DNA from: Candidatus Beckwithbacteria bacterium
GTDB taxonomy: Bacteria > Patescibacteriota > Microgenomatia > UBA1400 > UBA1449
Length of the DNA: 20,081 nt
NCBI GenBank assembly: GCA_012798485.1
Contig: JAAZND010000074.1
Coordinates: 1-20,081 of the forward strand
Reading direction: 5' to 3'
The translations under genes and the position numbers were made by a program. The notes beneath the pieces are model-generated. The model was given only the letters and a program-made list of their open reading frames with translations, was not told the DNA's origin and did not search any database. Positions 1 to 7,473 of the stretch are shown here, one piece after another (within the stretch, counting starts at the first letter, position 1; the number at the start of each line of letters is the position of its first letter).

Positions 1-1
1 A

Positions 2-1147
2 GAAGCAGTGATTGAGTCAATTACTCGTAGCGTGGAAGCAGCGGAAAGAATGGCTGGCTTTTCCATTACTGATGCTTATGTTTCTATCAATGGTTCATCC
101 ATTCAATCTCAGAACTCTAAAGGCGTGGTGGCTATTGCCAATTCTGGTGAAGAAATTACTCAGGATGACGTAGAAAGAGTTTTGGAAGCTGCCAGAGCAG
201 TTTCTCTTCCCACTTCCAGAGAAATTTTACACGTTATTCCTCGTGATTATCTAGTTGATTCACAAGGAGGAATTAAAGATCCTTTAGGGATGACTGGAGT
301 CAGGCTTGAAGCTGATGCTCATATTATTACTGGAGCTAGTATTGTTATTCGTAATTTAACCAAGTGTGTTTCTGATATTGGGATCAGAGTGAATGGTTTG
401 GTTTTTGCCGGTCTTGCCGCAACTTATGCAACTTTGACTGATACAGAAAAAGAATTAGGTGTCTGTTTAGTTGATATTGGTGAAGGTAGCACAGCAGTTT
501 GTGTTTATGTGGAAAATGCTTTGACCAGCTCTTTTGTGATCCCAATTGGCGCCAAGCATATTACCAATGATCTTGCGATTGGCTTAAGAATCAGTTTGGA
601 ACAGGCAGAAAAACTAAAATTGGCTTTATCAAATCATAGCAAAGAGCAACTTTTAAAAGATGCTAAAGAAAGCGAAGATCTCTTGGATCTTGCTAAACTA
701 GGAATTTTTGAAGAAATCAAAAAACCTTCTTACAAAATGATGGTAGAAGGGATTATCAAACCAAGACTGAATGAAATTTTTGGAATGATCGCAGATGAGC
801 TGAAACGTCAAAACTTAATGGTTTCTACTCCTGCAGGAGTAGTTTTATCCGGTGGTGGAGCTTTGACTGTAGAGATTCAAAGAGCTTGTAAAACAGTGCT
901 AGCTATGCCAGTAAGAGTAGCTAAGCTGGATAGCACAGAGCAGAAATCCTATGAATTAACAGGACTTATCGATGATATCGGTTCGCCAATTTTTGCTGTT
1001 GCCCAAGGATTAATTTTTTACGCCAAAGAACAAGAAGGAACTAGTTCAAGTCAAAGTATTCCCCAATTTAGTGGACTTATAGAGAAATTTTCCGGTAAAA
1101 GCTTTGCCAGCAAAGCAATTGAATTTATCAAATCTTTCTTGCCTTAA
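2..1147 (+). CDS. ftsA: Cell division protein FtsA (5' partial)
   Basis: FtsA is an actin-like ATPase that tethers FtsZ filaments to the membrane and recruits the divisome. The frame is open to the left edge. The GTG at 8 falls well inside the fold, so about 40-50 N-terminal residues, including the first phosphate loop, lie outside the window. Visible signatures, numbered from the GTG at 8: the phosphate-2 motif DIGEGST (156-162), the adenosine-site glycines of LSGGGAL (about 279-285), and a C-terminal amphipathic stretch rich in Phe, Ile and Lys that matches the membrane-targeting helix. About 380 residues are visible against roughly 410-420 in the family. ftsZ follows after 118 bp in the same direction, the usual order. 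The family call is secure; only the start is missing. Confidence 0.95.
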   Translation, partial: EAVIESITRSVEAAERMAGFSITDAYVSINGSSIQSQNSKGVVAIANSGEEITQDDVERVLEAARAVSLPTSREILHVIPRDYLVDSQGGIKDPLGMTGVRLEADAHIITGASIVIRNLTKCVSDIGIRVNGLVFAGLAATYATLTDTEKELGVCLVDIGEGSTAVCVYVENALTSSFVIPIGAKHITNDLAIGLRISLEQAEKLKLALSNHSKEQLLKDAKESEDLLDLAKLGIFEEIKKPSYKMMVEGIIKPRLNEIFGMIADELKRQNLMVSTPAGVVLSGGGALTVEIQRACKTVLAMPVRVAKLDSTEQKSYELTGLIDDIGSPIFAVAQGLIFYAKEQEGTSSSQSIPQFSGLIEKFSGKSFASKAIEFIKSFLP

Positions 1148-1232
1148 ACGTCTAGTGCAAATTTTGAGTTTATAGTGTAAAATTAGACAAAACTGCCTCT
1201 TTATATTATCCTGTATTATTATTCGAAATCGG

Positions 1233-1259
1233 AATTCAAAAATTTTTTGATTTTGAATT
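1233..1259 (+). promoter_or_regulatory. Perfect AT-rich hairpin just upstream of the ftsZ GTG
   Basis: AATTCAAAA (1233-1241) and TTTTGAATT (1251-1259) form a perfect 9-bp inverted repeat with a 9-nt loop, ending 6 nt before the GTG start. No Shine-Dalgarno sequence is visible. The hairpin may present or restrict the start site. Similar start-proximal dyads precede rplU and rpmA. Confidence 0.4.
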
Positions 1260-1265
1260 TAAATT

Positions 1266-2474
1266 GTGGCTTTAGTTCGTCCTGACATCAATTCTTTTGC
1301 CAGAATAAAAGTCATAGGTATTGGCGGTGGAGGCGGTAATGTTATCAATTCTATGATGACTAATCAAATCGTTCATGGAGTTGATTTCATTGCCATTAAT
1401 ACAGATTCCCAAGCTCTTATTATCAATCAAGCGCCGATTAAACTGCAGATTGGTGAAAAATTAACCAAAGGCTTAGGCAGTGGTGCTAATCCAGAAACTG
1501 GCAGAAAAGCAGCTGAAGAGTCAATAGAACAGATAAAAAACTTGATCAAAGAAGCAGATATGGTTTTTATTACCTGTGGCATGGGAGGTGGCACAGGAAC
1601 TGGAGCTGCCCCTATTATTGCTGATATTGCTAAACAAGCTGGAATTTTGACTGTGGCAGTAGTGACAAAACCATTTTTATTTGAAGGTTCGAGAAGAATG
1701 TTGACAGCTGAAGAAGGGATTGAGCAACTTCAAGATAAAGTTGATACCCTTATCATTATTCCCAATCAAAATTTATTGGAAACTGTGGATAAAAATATGA
1801 CACTGTTACAGGCTTTTAAAATCTCTGATTCTGTCTTGGGAGAAGGTGTTCAAGGTATTTCTGATTTGATTACGACTCCTGGACTTATTAATGTTGATTT
1901 TGCTGATGTTAAGACCATTATGACAAACTCTGGGACTGCTCTTATGGGAATTGGTTCTGCAAGCGGGGAAAATAAAGCTATTAAAGCTGCCAGAGAAGCC
2001 ATTTCTTCGCCTCTTTTGGAACTTTCAATTCAAGGCGCCAAAGGTATTTTGTTCAATATTACTTCAGGTAAAGATTTGACCATGCAGGATGTTAATCAGA
2101 CTGCCGAGATTATTAGTCAGACTGCTGATCCCGATGCCAATATTATTTTTGGAACAACTATTGATGAAACACTAAATGACGAAATCAAAATTACCGTGAT
2201 TGCCACTGGTTTTGCTGATAATCGCCAAATGCCTCAATTTAGATCTTCAAATATCATTCGACCTCAACAATTACAGGATCCGATTCAAGTACAAAGTCAA
2301 AATTTAAATAATAATTCTGCAAACACTAATCAAACAGATGATAGCCAAGTCCAGCAAACAAATATCCAGCAAACTCAAAATACGCAAAACAATGATGATG
2401 CTTTTGCCGTTGATGAAACTTTAGAAGAAAATGATGAGTTTGATATTCCTGCCTTTTTAAGACAGAAAAAATAA
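1266..2474 (+). CDS. ftsZ: Cell division protein FtsZ
   Basis: FtsZ is the tubulin-like GTPase that polymerises into the cytoplasmic Z ring. The 402-residue product has the glycine-rich N-terminal nucleotide loop (about 17-24), the tubulin signature GGGTGTG (107-113), and the T7 synergy loop NVDFAD (about 209-214), which supplies the catalytic aspartate to the neighbouring subunit. A Gln/Asn-rich linker (about 330-375) leads to the conserved tail DIPAFLRQKK, the docking peptide for FtsA and other partners. The GTG at 1266 is the only reasonable start: an in-frame TAA lies at 1260-1262 and the N-terminus matches the family. There is no clear Shine-Dalgarno sequence. It lies directly downstream of ftsA and may share its transcript. 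Length and motifs are normal. Confidence 0.98.
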   Translation: MALVRPDINSFARIKVIGIGGGGGNVINSMMTNQIVHGVDFIAINTDSQALIINQAPIKLQIGEKLTKGLGSGANPETGRKAAEESIEQIKNLIKEADMVFITCGMGGGTGTGAAPIIADIAKQAGILTVAVVTKPFLFEGSRRMLTAEEGIEQLQDKVDTLIIIPNQNLLETVDKNMTLLQAFKISDSVLGEGVQGISDLITTPGLINVDFADVKTIMTNSGTALMGIGSASGENKAIKAAREAISSPLLELSIQGAKGILFNITSGKDLTMQDVNQTAEIISQTADPDANIIFGTTIDETLNDEIKITVIATGFADNRQMPQFRSSNIIRPQQLQDPIQVQSQNLNNNSANTNQTDDSQVQQTNIQQTQNTQNNDDAFAVDETLEENDEFDIPAFLRQKK

Positions 2475-2507
2475 AAAAATATACTAATAAAATAAATAGC
2501 TAAAAAT

Positions 2508-3545
2508 ATGTCATCCACAGAAAGACAATCAATTAATGAGGATATAGTTGGGACTGATGTTGAAAAATATAAATTTTTGGGAGGGGATGAAAAATTTGTT
2601 AAAAAGGAATGGTTAGAAATAATAGGAGCAAGTTTAATACCTCATTTTGAAGACGCAGAATCAAGAAATGAATTAATAAGTGGTTTAGCAGGAAAACTTG
2701 AAGGAGAGGAAAGGTATTATGCTATAGGGTATATCGATCTTGTGCAAAAAATAAAAAGGCGCGCTTTGGACAAATATTTAGAATATTTAGAACAGGCTAA
2801 CGATTATTCGCATCAAGATAAACCACTTTCTAGGTACGAAAGATTAAGTCAAATTAGAGATTATTGTACCAATCCTGACAATATGAGGACTTTGATAGCT
2901 GATTTAGGAGAAGACATAAACCCTCTTGTTGCTTATAACAGTATTAATTTGCTTAACGCTCAAAGAGTAACTCCATCACGTAAAGTTGAAATTATCAATC
3001 AGATAGAGAAGGCATTAAAGGAAAAATTGGAAAAAGAAGAACTAGAGAAACTAAAACAACTAAACTCAGAAGAAGTTTTAGGAATTTTGGGAATAACAGA
3101 ACGAAAAGGCGATTGTATAGGTTGGGACTTTTCTTATTTCAGTAAAATAACTGGATTTTATCAAAGTAAGATAGTAAGTAAGGGCGAAAGCGATCCTGTT
3201 TTATGTAACTTATTTACTAAGGCTGTTGTAAGGGGAAAAAGATTTGATAGAGTTGGTGATTTAGTTGAGTATTTACAGCCTGGAAATGGAAAAGAAAGAG
3301 CTCAAAGATTAATAGCAAAAAGGTATCATTATATTTTTGACACAGATGACGATTTTCAGCGAGCACGAGATTTATTAGTAGATAGTTTTGGGCTAGAAGC
3401 TAAGGACAGCGTTCCTACCCATTTTATGCTCACTAGAGAAGGAATAATTATTGATAAGGAAGAGATAGAAAAATACAAAAGAGAAAATCGATACGAATTT
3501 GTGCACGAAGTATTTTTTGAATATACAAATAGACAAGGTTATTAA
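2508..3545 (+). CDS. Hypothetical protein, 345 aa, unrecognised
   Basis: I do not recognise this family. The product is soluble-looking and highly charged, with no signal peptide or membrane segment. A Lys/Glu-rich, probably coiled-coil stretch lies near residues 165-190, between a helical N-terminal half and a more mixed C-terminal half. The C-terminus is rich in Asp, Glu, Arg and aromatics. Codon use differs by eye from ftsZ, with more ATA, AGA and TTA, which may reflect different origin or lower expression. It starts 33 nt after the ftsZ stop and ends 24 nt before another orphan gene, so the two may share a transcript. The ATG at 2508 has no Shine-Dalgarno sequence but is preceded by an A-rich TAGCTAAAAA stretch. 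The length of the open frame supports a real gene; the function is unknown. Confidence 0.75.
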   Translation: MSSTERQSINEDIVGTDVEKYKFLGGDEKFVKKEWLEIIGASLIPHFEDAESRNELISGLAGKLEGEERYYAIGYIDLVQKIKRRALDKYLEYLEQANDYSHQDKPLSRYERLSQIRDYCTNPDNMRTLIADLGEDINPLVAYNSINLLNAQRVTPSRKVEIINQIEKALKEKLEKEELEKLKQLNSEEVLGILGITERKGDCIGWDFSYFSKITGFYQSKIVSKGESDPVLCNLFTKAVVRGKRFDRVGDLVEYLQPGNGKERAQRLIAKRYHYIFDTDDDFQRARDLLVDSFGLEAKDSVPTHFMLTREGIIIDKEEIEKYKRENRYEFVHEVFFEYTNRQGY

Positions 3546-3569
3546 GAAACTGCTCTCCAAAATAAAAAA

Positions 3570-4106
3570 ATGTTAATTTATCAAGAAGGATTAGATGAAA
3601 CTCAAAAAAAAACTATAGAGGAAGCCTTGAAAAAAGAACAATTTTCTGAACTTGATTTATTAAAGTATTTAAGAAATTTTTTTTTAAGAAACTATGGTTA
3701 TGAATTAACAGTTGATGCTAACACTTGTATTTCTACAAGACAATTTCTTTTATCTTTAAAAGAGAACATTGATTCATTAACTTTTAAAAATAATGGAAAA
3801 GGTTTAATATCAATTAGAAGAGAAGATATAGGGCTGACAGTCGCGACAGAAAGCAGAATGGAAGGAGAAAAGATTGATCTTTCTTCTGCATATTTTACTA
3901 CTTTTATTTTTGAAAGTAATGAAAAATCTAATCTAGTAGTTCAATTTGTAGAACAGGATCCAATTGGAGAAGACCCAAAGAAAGAATACACTGCTTTTTT
4001 GTCAGCTATTGGCTATATAGATTCTAGTGATTCTATAAAATTGATAAAACCACAAGAAGCCATTTTTGGTTTACTAGAAAGATTAAAAATTGAAAGAATG
4101 TTGTAA
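3570..4106 (+). CDS. Hypothetical protein, 178 aa, unrecognised
   Basis: No family is recognised. The protein appears soluble, with a Lys/Glu-rich helical N-terminal third (residues 1-50) and then alternating hydrophobic and polar segments suggesting beta structure. No cysteine cluster, Walker motif or membrane segment is evident. It follows the 345-aa orphan by 24 nt in the same direction and shares its ATA/TTA-rich codon use, so the two may form a lineage-specific pair inserted between ftsZ and ileS. No Shine-Dalgarno sequence precedes the ATG at 3570, only an A-rich run. The -35 box of the ileS leader promoter begins 8 nt after its stop, so it probably ends this transcription unit. Confidence 0.7.
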   Translation: MLIYQEGLDETQKKTIEEALKKEQFSELDLLKYLRNFFLRNYGYELTVDANTCISTRQFLLSLKENIDSLTFKNNGKGLISIRREDIGLTVATESRMEGEKIDLSSAYFTTFIFESNEKSNLVVQFVEQDPIGEDPKKEYTAFLSAIGYIDSSDSIKLIKPQEAIFGLLERLKIERML

Positions 4107-4114
4107 TTAATAAT

Positions 4115-4143
4115 TTGAGAATTTGAATTAACTCATTTATAAT
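4115..4143 (+). promoter_or_regulatory. Sigma-70-type promoter of the ileS leader
   Basis: TTGAGA (4115-4120) and TATAAT (4138-4143) are separated by exactly 17 bp: five of six matches at -35 and six of six at -10. The predicted transcript starts near 4150, giving a leader of about 200 nt before ileS that includes a short ORF and a terminator. Confidence 0.65.
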
Positions 4144-4165
4144 ATATTTATCTATATATTAATCT

Positions 4166-4207
4166 ATGAAAAATTTTAATTATAAAACTCAAGTCATTAT
4201 TATCTGA
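4166..4207 (+). CDS. Candidate 13-codon leader peptide with three terminal Ile codons
   Basis: The frame reads MKNFNYKTQVIII and then UGA. Its last four sense codons are GTC ATT ATT ATC (Val and three Ile), and it begins about 16 nt after the predicted transcription start. It is followed two bases after the stop by a GC-rich hairpin, then by a terminator, then by the isoleucyl-tRNA synthetase gene. This is the arrangement of amino-acid leader-peptide attenuators (trp, his, leu and ilv type), in which ribosome stalling at codons for the scarce amino acid changes RNA folding. No Shine-Dalgarno sequence precedes it, in keeping with most genes here. The main doubt is that Ile codons are common in AT-rich DNA. 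Confidence 0.5.
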   Translation: MKNFNYKTQVIII

Positions 4208-4209
4208 AA

Positions 4210-4230
4210 AGGCCGAAGTAAAAACGGCCT
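4210..4230 (+). promoter_or_regulatory. GC-rich hairpin after the leader stop codon
   Basis: AGGCCG (4210-4215) pairs perfectly with CGGCCT (4225-4230) across a 9-nt A-rich loop. A ribosome stalled on the Ile codons at 4196-4204 would cover the 5' arm. It could act as a pause or protector hairpin of an attenuator. I could not find a convincing competing antiterminator pairing. Confidence 0.45.
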
Positions 4231-4236
4231 GAATTG

Positions 4237-4259
4237 AAGACGCACCAGCGTCTTTTTTT
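4237..4259 (+). terminator. Intrinsic terminator between the leader ORF and ileS
   Basis: AAGACGC, loop ACCA, GCGTCTT form a 7-bp stem (4237-4254) that runs into a tract of seven T (4253-4259). This is a textbook Rho-independent terminator on the plus strand. It lies downstream of the leader promoter and about 95 bp upstream of ileS, so it would stop transcription before the gene unless antiterminated. It could also end read-through from the upstream orphan genes. Confidence 0.75.
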
Positions 4260-4299
4260 GTAGGTAAGTGTGTTAAAATTATTTTGATAATTAATATTT

Positions 4300-4327
4300 G
4301 TAGAGACGCGATTAATCGCGTCTCTAT
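4300..4327. repeat. GTAGAGAC palindrome, copy 1 (ileS 5' region)
   Basis: Positions 4301-4326 are a perfect 26-bp palindrome with half-site TAGAGACGCGATT. It belongs to the 28-bp family with conserved ends GTAGAGAC and GTCTCTAC and a variable but self-complementary centre. It lies between the terminator and the ileS ribosome binding site. In RNA it would form a 13-bp stem ending 18 nt before that site. Confidence 0.85.
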
Positions 4328-4354
4328 ATTAAATCATAATTAACAAGGAGATAT

Positions 4355-7258
4355 ATGTCAGATAAAAAAATCAAATTCCAAGAAGTTGAGACAAGAGTTA
4401 ACTGGTTTGTTATGAATGAAAATATTATTAAATTCTGGCAAGATAATAAAATTTTTGAAAAAAGTGTCAAGCAAAGAGATGATCAAAATGCTTATGTTTT
4501 TTATGACGGACCTCCTTTTGTGACGGGCATTCCTCATTATGGTTCGCTTTTGCCCTCAATTGCTAAAGATCTGATTCCTCGTTATCAAACTATGAAAGGC
4601 AAACGCGTAGAAAGAGTTTGGGGCTGGGATTGTCATGGACTGCCAATCGAAAATAAAGTGGAGGAAAAACTAGGTTTAAAAAGCCGCAGAGACATTGAAA
4701 AAATTGGTCTGGATAAATTTATTCCCGAATGTCGAGCTTATGTTTCGCAAACTTCATCCCAATGGAAATGGTATATCAATCATATTGGCCGCTGGGTGGA
4801 CTTTGATCATTCCTACAAAACCATGGATCAGACTTTTATGGAAAGTGTCTGGTGGGTGTTTAAGCAAATTTATGATAAAGATTTGATTTATAAAGGCAAA
4901 AGAGTTTCCCTATATTGTACGCATTGCGGGACGCCAATCTCAAATTTTGAAGTGGCTATGGATAATAGCTATAAAGATATTACAGAAGATTCCACGACTT
5001 ATAAGTTTAAATTGACTGATAAAAGTAGAGACGCATTACAATGCGTCTCTACAGATAAAGTTTTTTTTCTTGCCTGGTCTACGACCCCATGGAACAAAAT
5101 CGTCACTACGGCTTTGGGGATCAATCCAAAATTGACTTATATTTTGATCAAACAAAATGAGGAATTTTATATCCTGGCAAAAGAGACTACAAAAGTTCTT
5201 AAAGGCGAATTTGAAATTGTCAAAGAATTTAAAGGCAAAGAATTATTGGGTTTAACCTATGAGCCTTTATACGACATTATGCCAGTACCAGAAGGCAAAA
5301 AAGCTTGGATTGTCATTGCTGGTGATTTTGTTTCCAGTGATGAAGGTACCGGGATTGTGACACTTGCAGCCTACGGAGAAGATGACTTTAAAGTTATGAA
5401 AGAAAATAATGTCTGGCTTTGGGAGCATTTAGACGGCGAAGGTAAAATTATTTTGGATTATCCTTTATTTAAAGATGTTTTTTATCTCAAAGCTAACAAG
5501 CTTGTTGATGAAGATTTGGCGAAACGCGGACTTATTTATCGTCAAGACAGCTTTACTCATTCGGTGCCGCTTTGCTGGCGTTGTGCTACGCGTTTAATTT
5601 ATGCGCCTCAAGATGCCTGGTTTTTACGAGTTTCTCAAGTCAAAGAAAAACTTTTACAAACTAATGAAGCTATTTACTGGTTTCCCAAGCATATTAAACA
5701 TGGTCGATTCCAAAAAGGGATAGAATCTGCGCCCGACTGGTGCGTTTCCCGTTCCCGTTATTGGGCTACACCTTTACCAATTTGGGAATGTGATAATAAA
5801 CTTAAAAGTCAAAATTCAAAAGTAAAAACTAATAATACAAAAAATTGTAATCATAGAGTGGTGATTGGATCTATTGATGAAATTGAAAAATTGACAGGCA
5901 AAAAAGTTACTGATCTCCATCGACCATATATTGATGAATTTGTTTTTCCATGTGAAAAGTGTGATGGTACGATGAGAAGAGTGGCGGATGTCGTTGATTG
6001 CTGGCTGGAGTCCGGTTCGATGCCATATGGTCAAAGACATTATCCTTTTGAAAATAAAGAAGCTTTCGAAGCTAATTTTCCCGCTGATTTTATTGTGGAA
6101 TATATTGCTCAAACTAGAGCTTGGTTTTATGTGATGCATGTTATTTCCAATTGCCTTTTTGGCACCAATTGTTTCAAAAATGTGATCTGTACTGGTGTGG
6201 TAAAAGGCACTGACGGCAGAAAAATGAGTAAAAGCTATGGTAATTATCCTGACCCGCAAAAAGTGATTGAGACATATGGCGCTGATGCATTGCGTCTTTA
6301 TCTTATGTCAAGCCCAGTGATGTCAGGAGAAAATTTAAACATTGATGAAAATGAGATTAAAGAGCAAAACCAGAGAGTTTTATCCATCTTATGGAATAGC
6401 TATAAATATTTCGTCACATATGCCAATCTACATAATTTTGGACCTTTCCAAGATGTAAAATTATCTGAGAATGTTTTGGATCAATGGATTCTTTTGCGTC
6501 TTGAAGAAGTCAAAGCCGAAACTACCAGATATTTGGACGAATATAATATTCCCAAGGCCACAAGACTGATACGAGATTTTGTTTCTGATCTGTCAAACTG
6601 GTATATCAGAGAAAGTCGTAATCGTTTTGTTGATGGAGATTTACAGGCTTTACAGACTTTGTACAAAGTTTTGTTGGATTTAAGCCTTGTTTTTGCCCCA
6701 ACTATTCCTTTTATTACTGAAGAAATTTATCAAAATTTAAATGCTGGAAATAAAGAATCAGTTCATCTTTGTGATTGGCTGCCATCAAGAAAATTGACCA
6801 AAGAGGAAAAACAACTGTTAAGTGTGATGGAAGAAGTGCGTAAAATCTGTACGCTTGGTAATGCCATTCGTAAAGAAAAACAGATTCCTACTCGCCAGCC
6901 TTTGGCTGAAGCCAGAATTACCATTAAAAATTCTTTGAAAGCATTGTTTGATAAAAAACTTGAACAAATTATTTTAGACGAACTGAATGTAGTTAAAATC
7001 TCATGGATTTCCCACGAAGAAGCTGAAACTGCAGTGGAATATGACGAAACTATTACGCCAGAGTTAAAAGCTGAAGGTGATGCTCGTCAAATTGTCCGTA
7101 AAATTCAAGAAGCTAGAAAAAAAGCTGGTACTGCTCTGGATGCAAAAGTGATTGTGATTTTACCTGATTGGCCAGAAAATAAAGCAGAAACTATCAAACA
7201 AAGAGCTGGAGTTAAAGAACTGCGAAAAGGAGAAAAATTAGAGATTTTGAGTGAATAG
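4355..7258 (+). CDS. ileS: Isoleucyl-tRNA synthetase (type 2, eukaryote-like)
   Basis: Charges tRNA-Ile with isoleucine and edits misactivated valine, in the cytoplasm. The class I HIGH-type motif is PHYGS (60-64) and KMSKS is at 623-627 (GRKMSKSYGN). The CP1 editing domain (about 190-400) carries the TTPWN block, and an anticodon-binding alpha-helical domain follows. The motif style and the absence of the C-terminal zinc finger suggest the IleS2 type. The ATG at 4355 has the clearest usable Shine-Dalgarno site in the window, AAGGAG at 4345-4350. Two in-frame insertions are visible: a palindrome encoding SRDALQCVST at about residues 224-233, followed by a duplicated Asp-Lys pair, and a heptamer-repeat stretch near residues 484-495. 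Both fall where loops are expected. Expression is probably set by the upstream leader and terminator. Confidence 0.97.
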   Translation: MSDKKIKFQEVETRVNWFVMNENIIKFWQDNKIFEKSVKQRDDQNAYVFYDGPPFVTGIPHYGSLLPSIAKDLIPRYQTMKGKRVERVWGWDCHGLPIENKVEEKLGLKSRRDIEKIGLDKFIPECRAYVSQTSSQWKWYINHIGRWVDFDHSYKTMDQTFMESVWWVFKQIYDKDLIYKGKRVSLYCTHCGTPISNFEVAMDNSYKDITEDSTTYKFKLTDKSRDALQCVSTDKVFFLAWSTTPWNKIVTTALGINPKLTYILIKQNEEFYILAKETTKVLKGEFEIVKEFKGKELLGLTYEPLYDIMPVPEGKKAWIVIAGDFVSSDEGTGIVTLAAYGEDDFKVMKENNVWLWEHLDGEGKIILDYPLFKDVFYLKANKLVDEDLAKRGLIYRQDSFTHSVPLCWRCATRLIYAPQDAWFLRVSQVKEKLLQTNEAIYWFPKHIKHGRFQKGIESAPDWCVSRSRYWATPLPIWECDNKLKSQNSKVKTNNTKNCNHRVVIGSIDEIEKLTGKKVTDLHRPYIDEFVFPCEKCDGTMRRVADVVDCWLESGSMPYGQRHYPFENKEAFEANFPADFIVEYIAQTRAWFYVMHVISNCLFGTNCFKNVICTGVVKGTDGRKMSKSYGNYPDPQKVIETYGADALRLYLMSSPVMSGENLNIDENEIKEQNQRVLSILWNSYKYFVTYANLHNFGPFQDVKLSENVLDQWILLRLEEVKAETTRYLDEYNIPKATRLIRDFVSDLSNWYIRESRNRFVDGDLQALQTLYKVLLDLSLVFAPTIPFITEEIYQNLNAGNKESVHLCDWLPSRKLTKEEKQLLSVMEEVRKICTLGNAIRKEKQIPTRQPLAEARITIKNSLKALFDKKLEQIILDELNVVKISWISHEEAETAVEYDETITPELKAEGDARQIVRKIQEARKKAGTALDAKVIVILPDWPENKAETIKQRAGVKELRKGEKLEILSE
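5025..5052. repeat. GTAGAGAC palindrome, copy 2, inserted in frame in ileS
   Basis: Arms GTAGAGACGCATT and AATGCGTCTCTAC (13 bp each) flank a 2-nt centre. On both sides, one base away, lies the direct repeat GATAAA (5018-5023 and 5054-5059). The block A + 28 bp + A + GATAAA is 36 bp, exactly 12 codons, and duplicates the Asp-Lys pair in the protein. This looks like an insertion with target-site duplication that kept the frame. Confidence 0.85.
5804..5838 (+). repeat. Degenerate 7-nt tandem repeat inside ileS
   Basis: Consecutive heptamers AAAAGTC, AAAATTC, AAAAGTA and AAAACTA, followed by a decayed unit, encode a Lys/Asn/Thr-rich stretch where the family normally has a short loop between an active-site segment and the IGS block. 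Three units equal 21 nt, so expansion in steps of three keeps the frame. Confidence 0.5.
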
Positions 7259-7282
7259 ATTTTTAAAACAAAGTAGTTAAAT

Positions 7283-7380
7283 ACCTCCTTGATAAAGGAG
7301 GATGTATGATGAAATCAGGCAGGAGGATTTAAAATCCCTCTTTCTGATTTTGTCAGAGTTCTTTCCCGTTTTTAGCGGGA
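7283..7380 (+). promoter_or_regulatory. Tandem-hairpin region between ileS and rodA
   Basis: Three consecutive stem-loops are visible. CCTCCTT/AAGGAGG (7284-7301, GATA loop) pairs an anti-Shine-Dalgarno-like arm with a full Shine-Dalgarno sequence that precedes tiny ORFs at 7302-7309. AAATCAG/CTGATTT (7312-7318 and 7344-7350) encloses a bulged GAGG/CCTC stem. CCCG/CGGG lies at 7365-7379. There is no T tract after the first. It may be an RNA regulator or a decayed intergenic palindromic repeat; I cannot decide which. Confidence 0.35.
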
Positions 7381-7435
7381 TAAACTTTTAACAAAGGAGA
7401 CTTTTCTTTATCTTTTGATTAATAAGAAAGATGTT

Positions 7436-7465
7436 GAATTCGCCATTTGGCGGTCCAGCATGACA
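7436..7465. repeat. Palindromic element remnant at the rodA 5' end
   Basis: CGCCA-TT-TGGCG (7441-7452) is a perfect 5-bp stem followed by GTCCAGCATGACA. The tail resembles short intergenic hairpin elements ending in ATGACA that I recall from many bacterial genomes. It overlaps the TTG at 7447, which argues against that codon as the rodA start. Confidence 0.35.
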
Positions 7466-7473
7466 TAGAACCA

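Noticed and set aside
8..10. GTG at 8 as the start of ftsA
   Set aside because: The frame is open to the left edge and the residues after it align to the interior of FtsA, so the gene is cut by the window.
4107..4354. T-box riboswitch upstream of ileS
   Set aside because: The leader is too short, and I see neither the conserved T-box antiterminator bulge sequence nor a stem I specifier loop; the leader ORF explains the region better.
5816..6259. Antisense open frame within ileS
   Set aside because: It lies wholly opposite the conserved catalytic region of ileS, with no start signal of its own; it is a shadow of ileS codon use.
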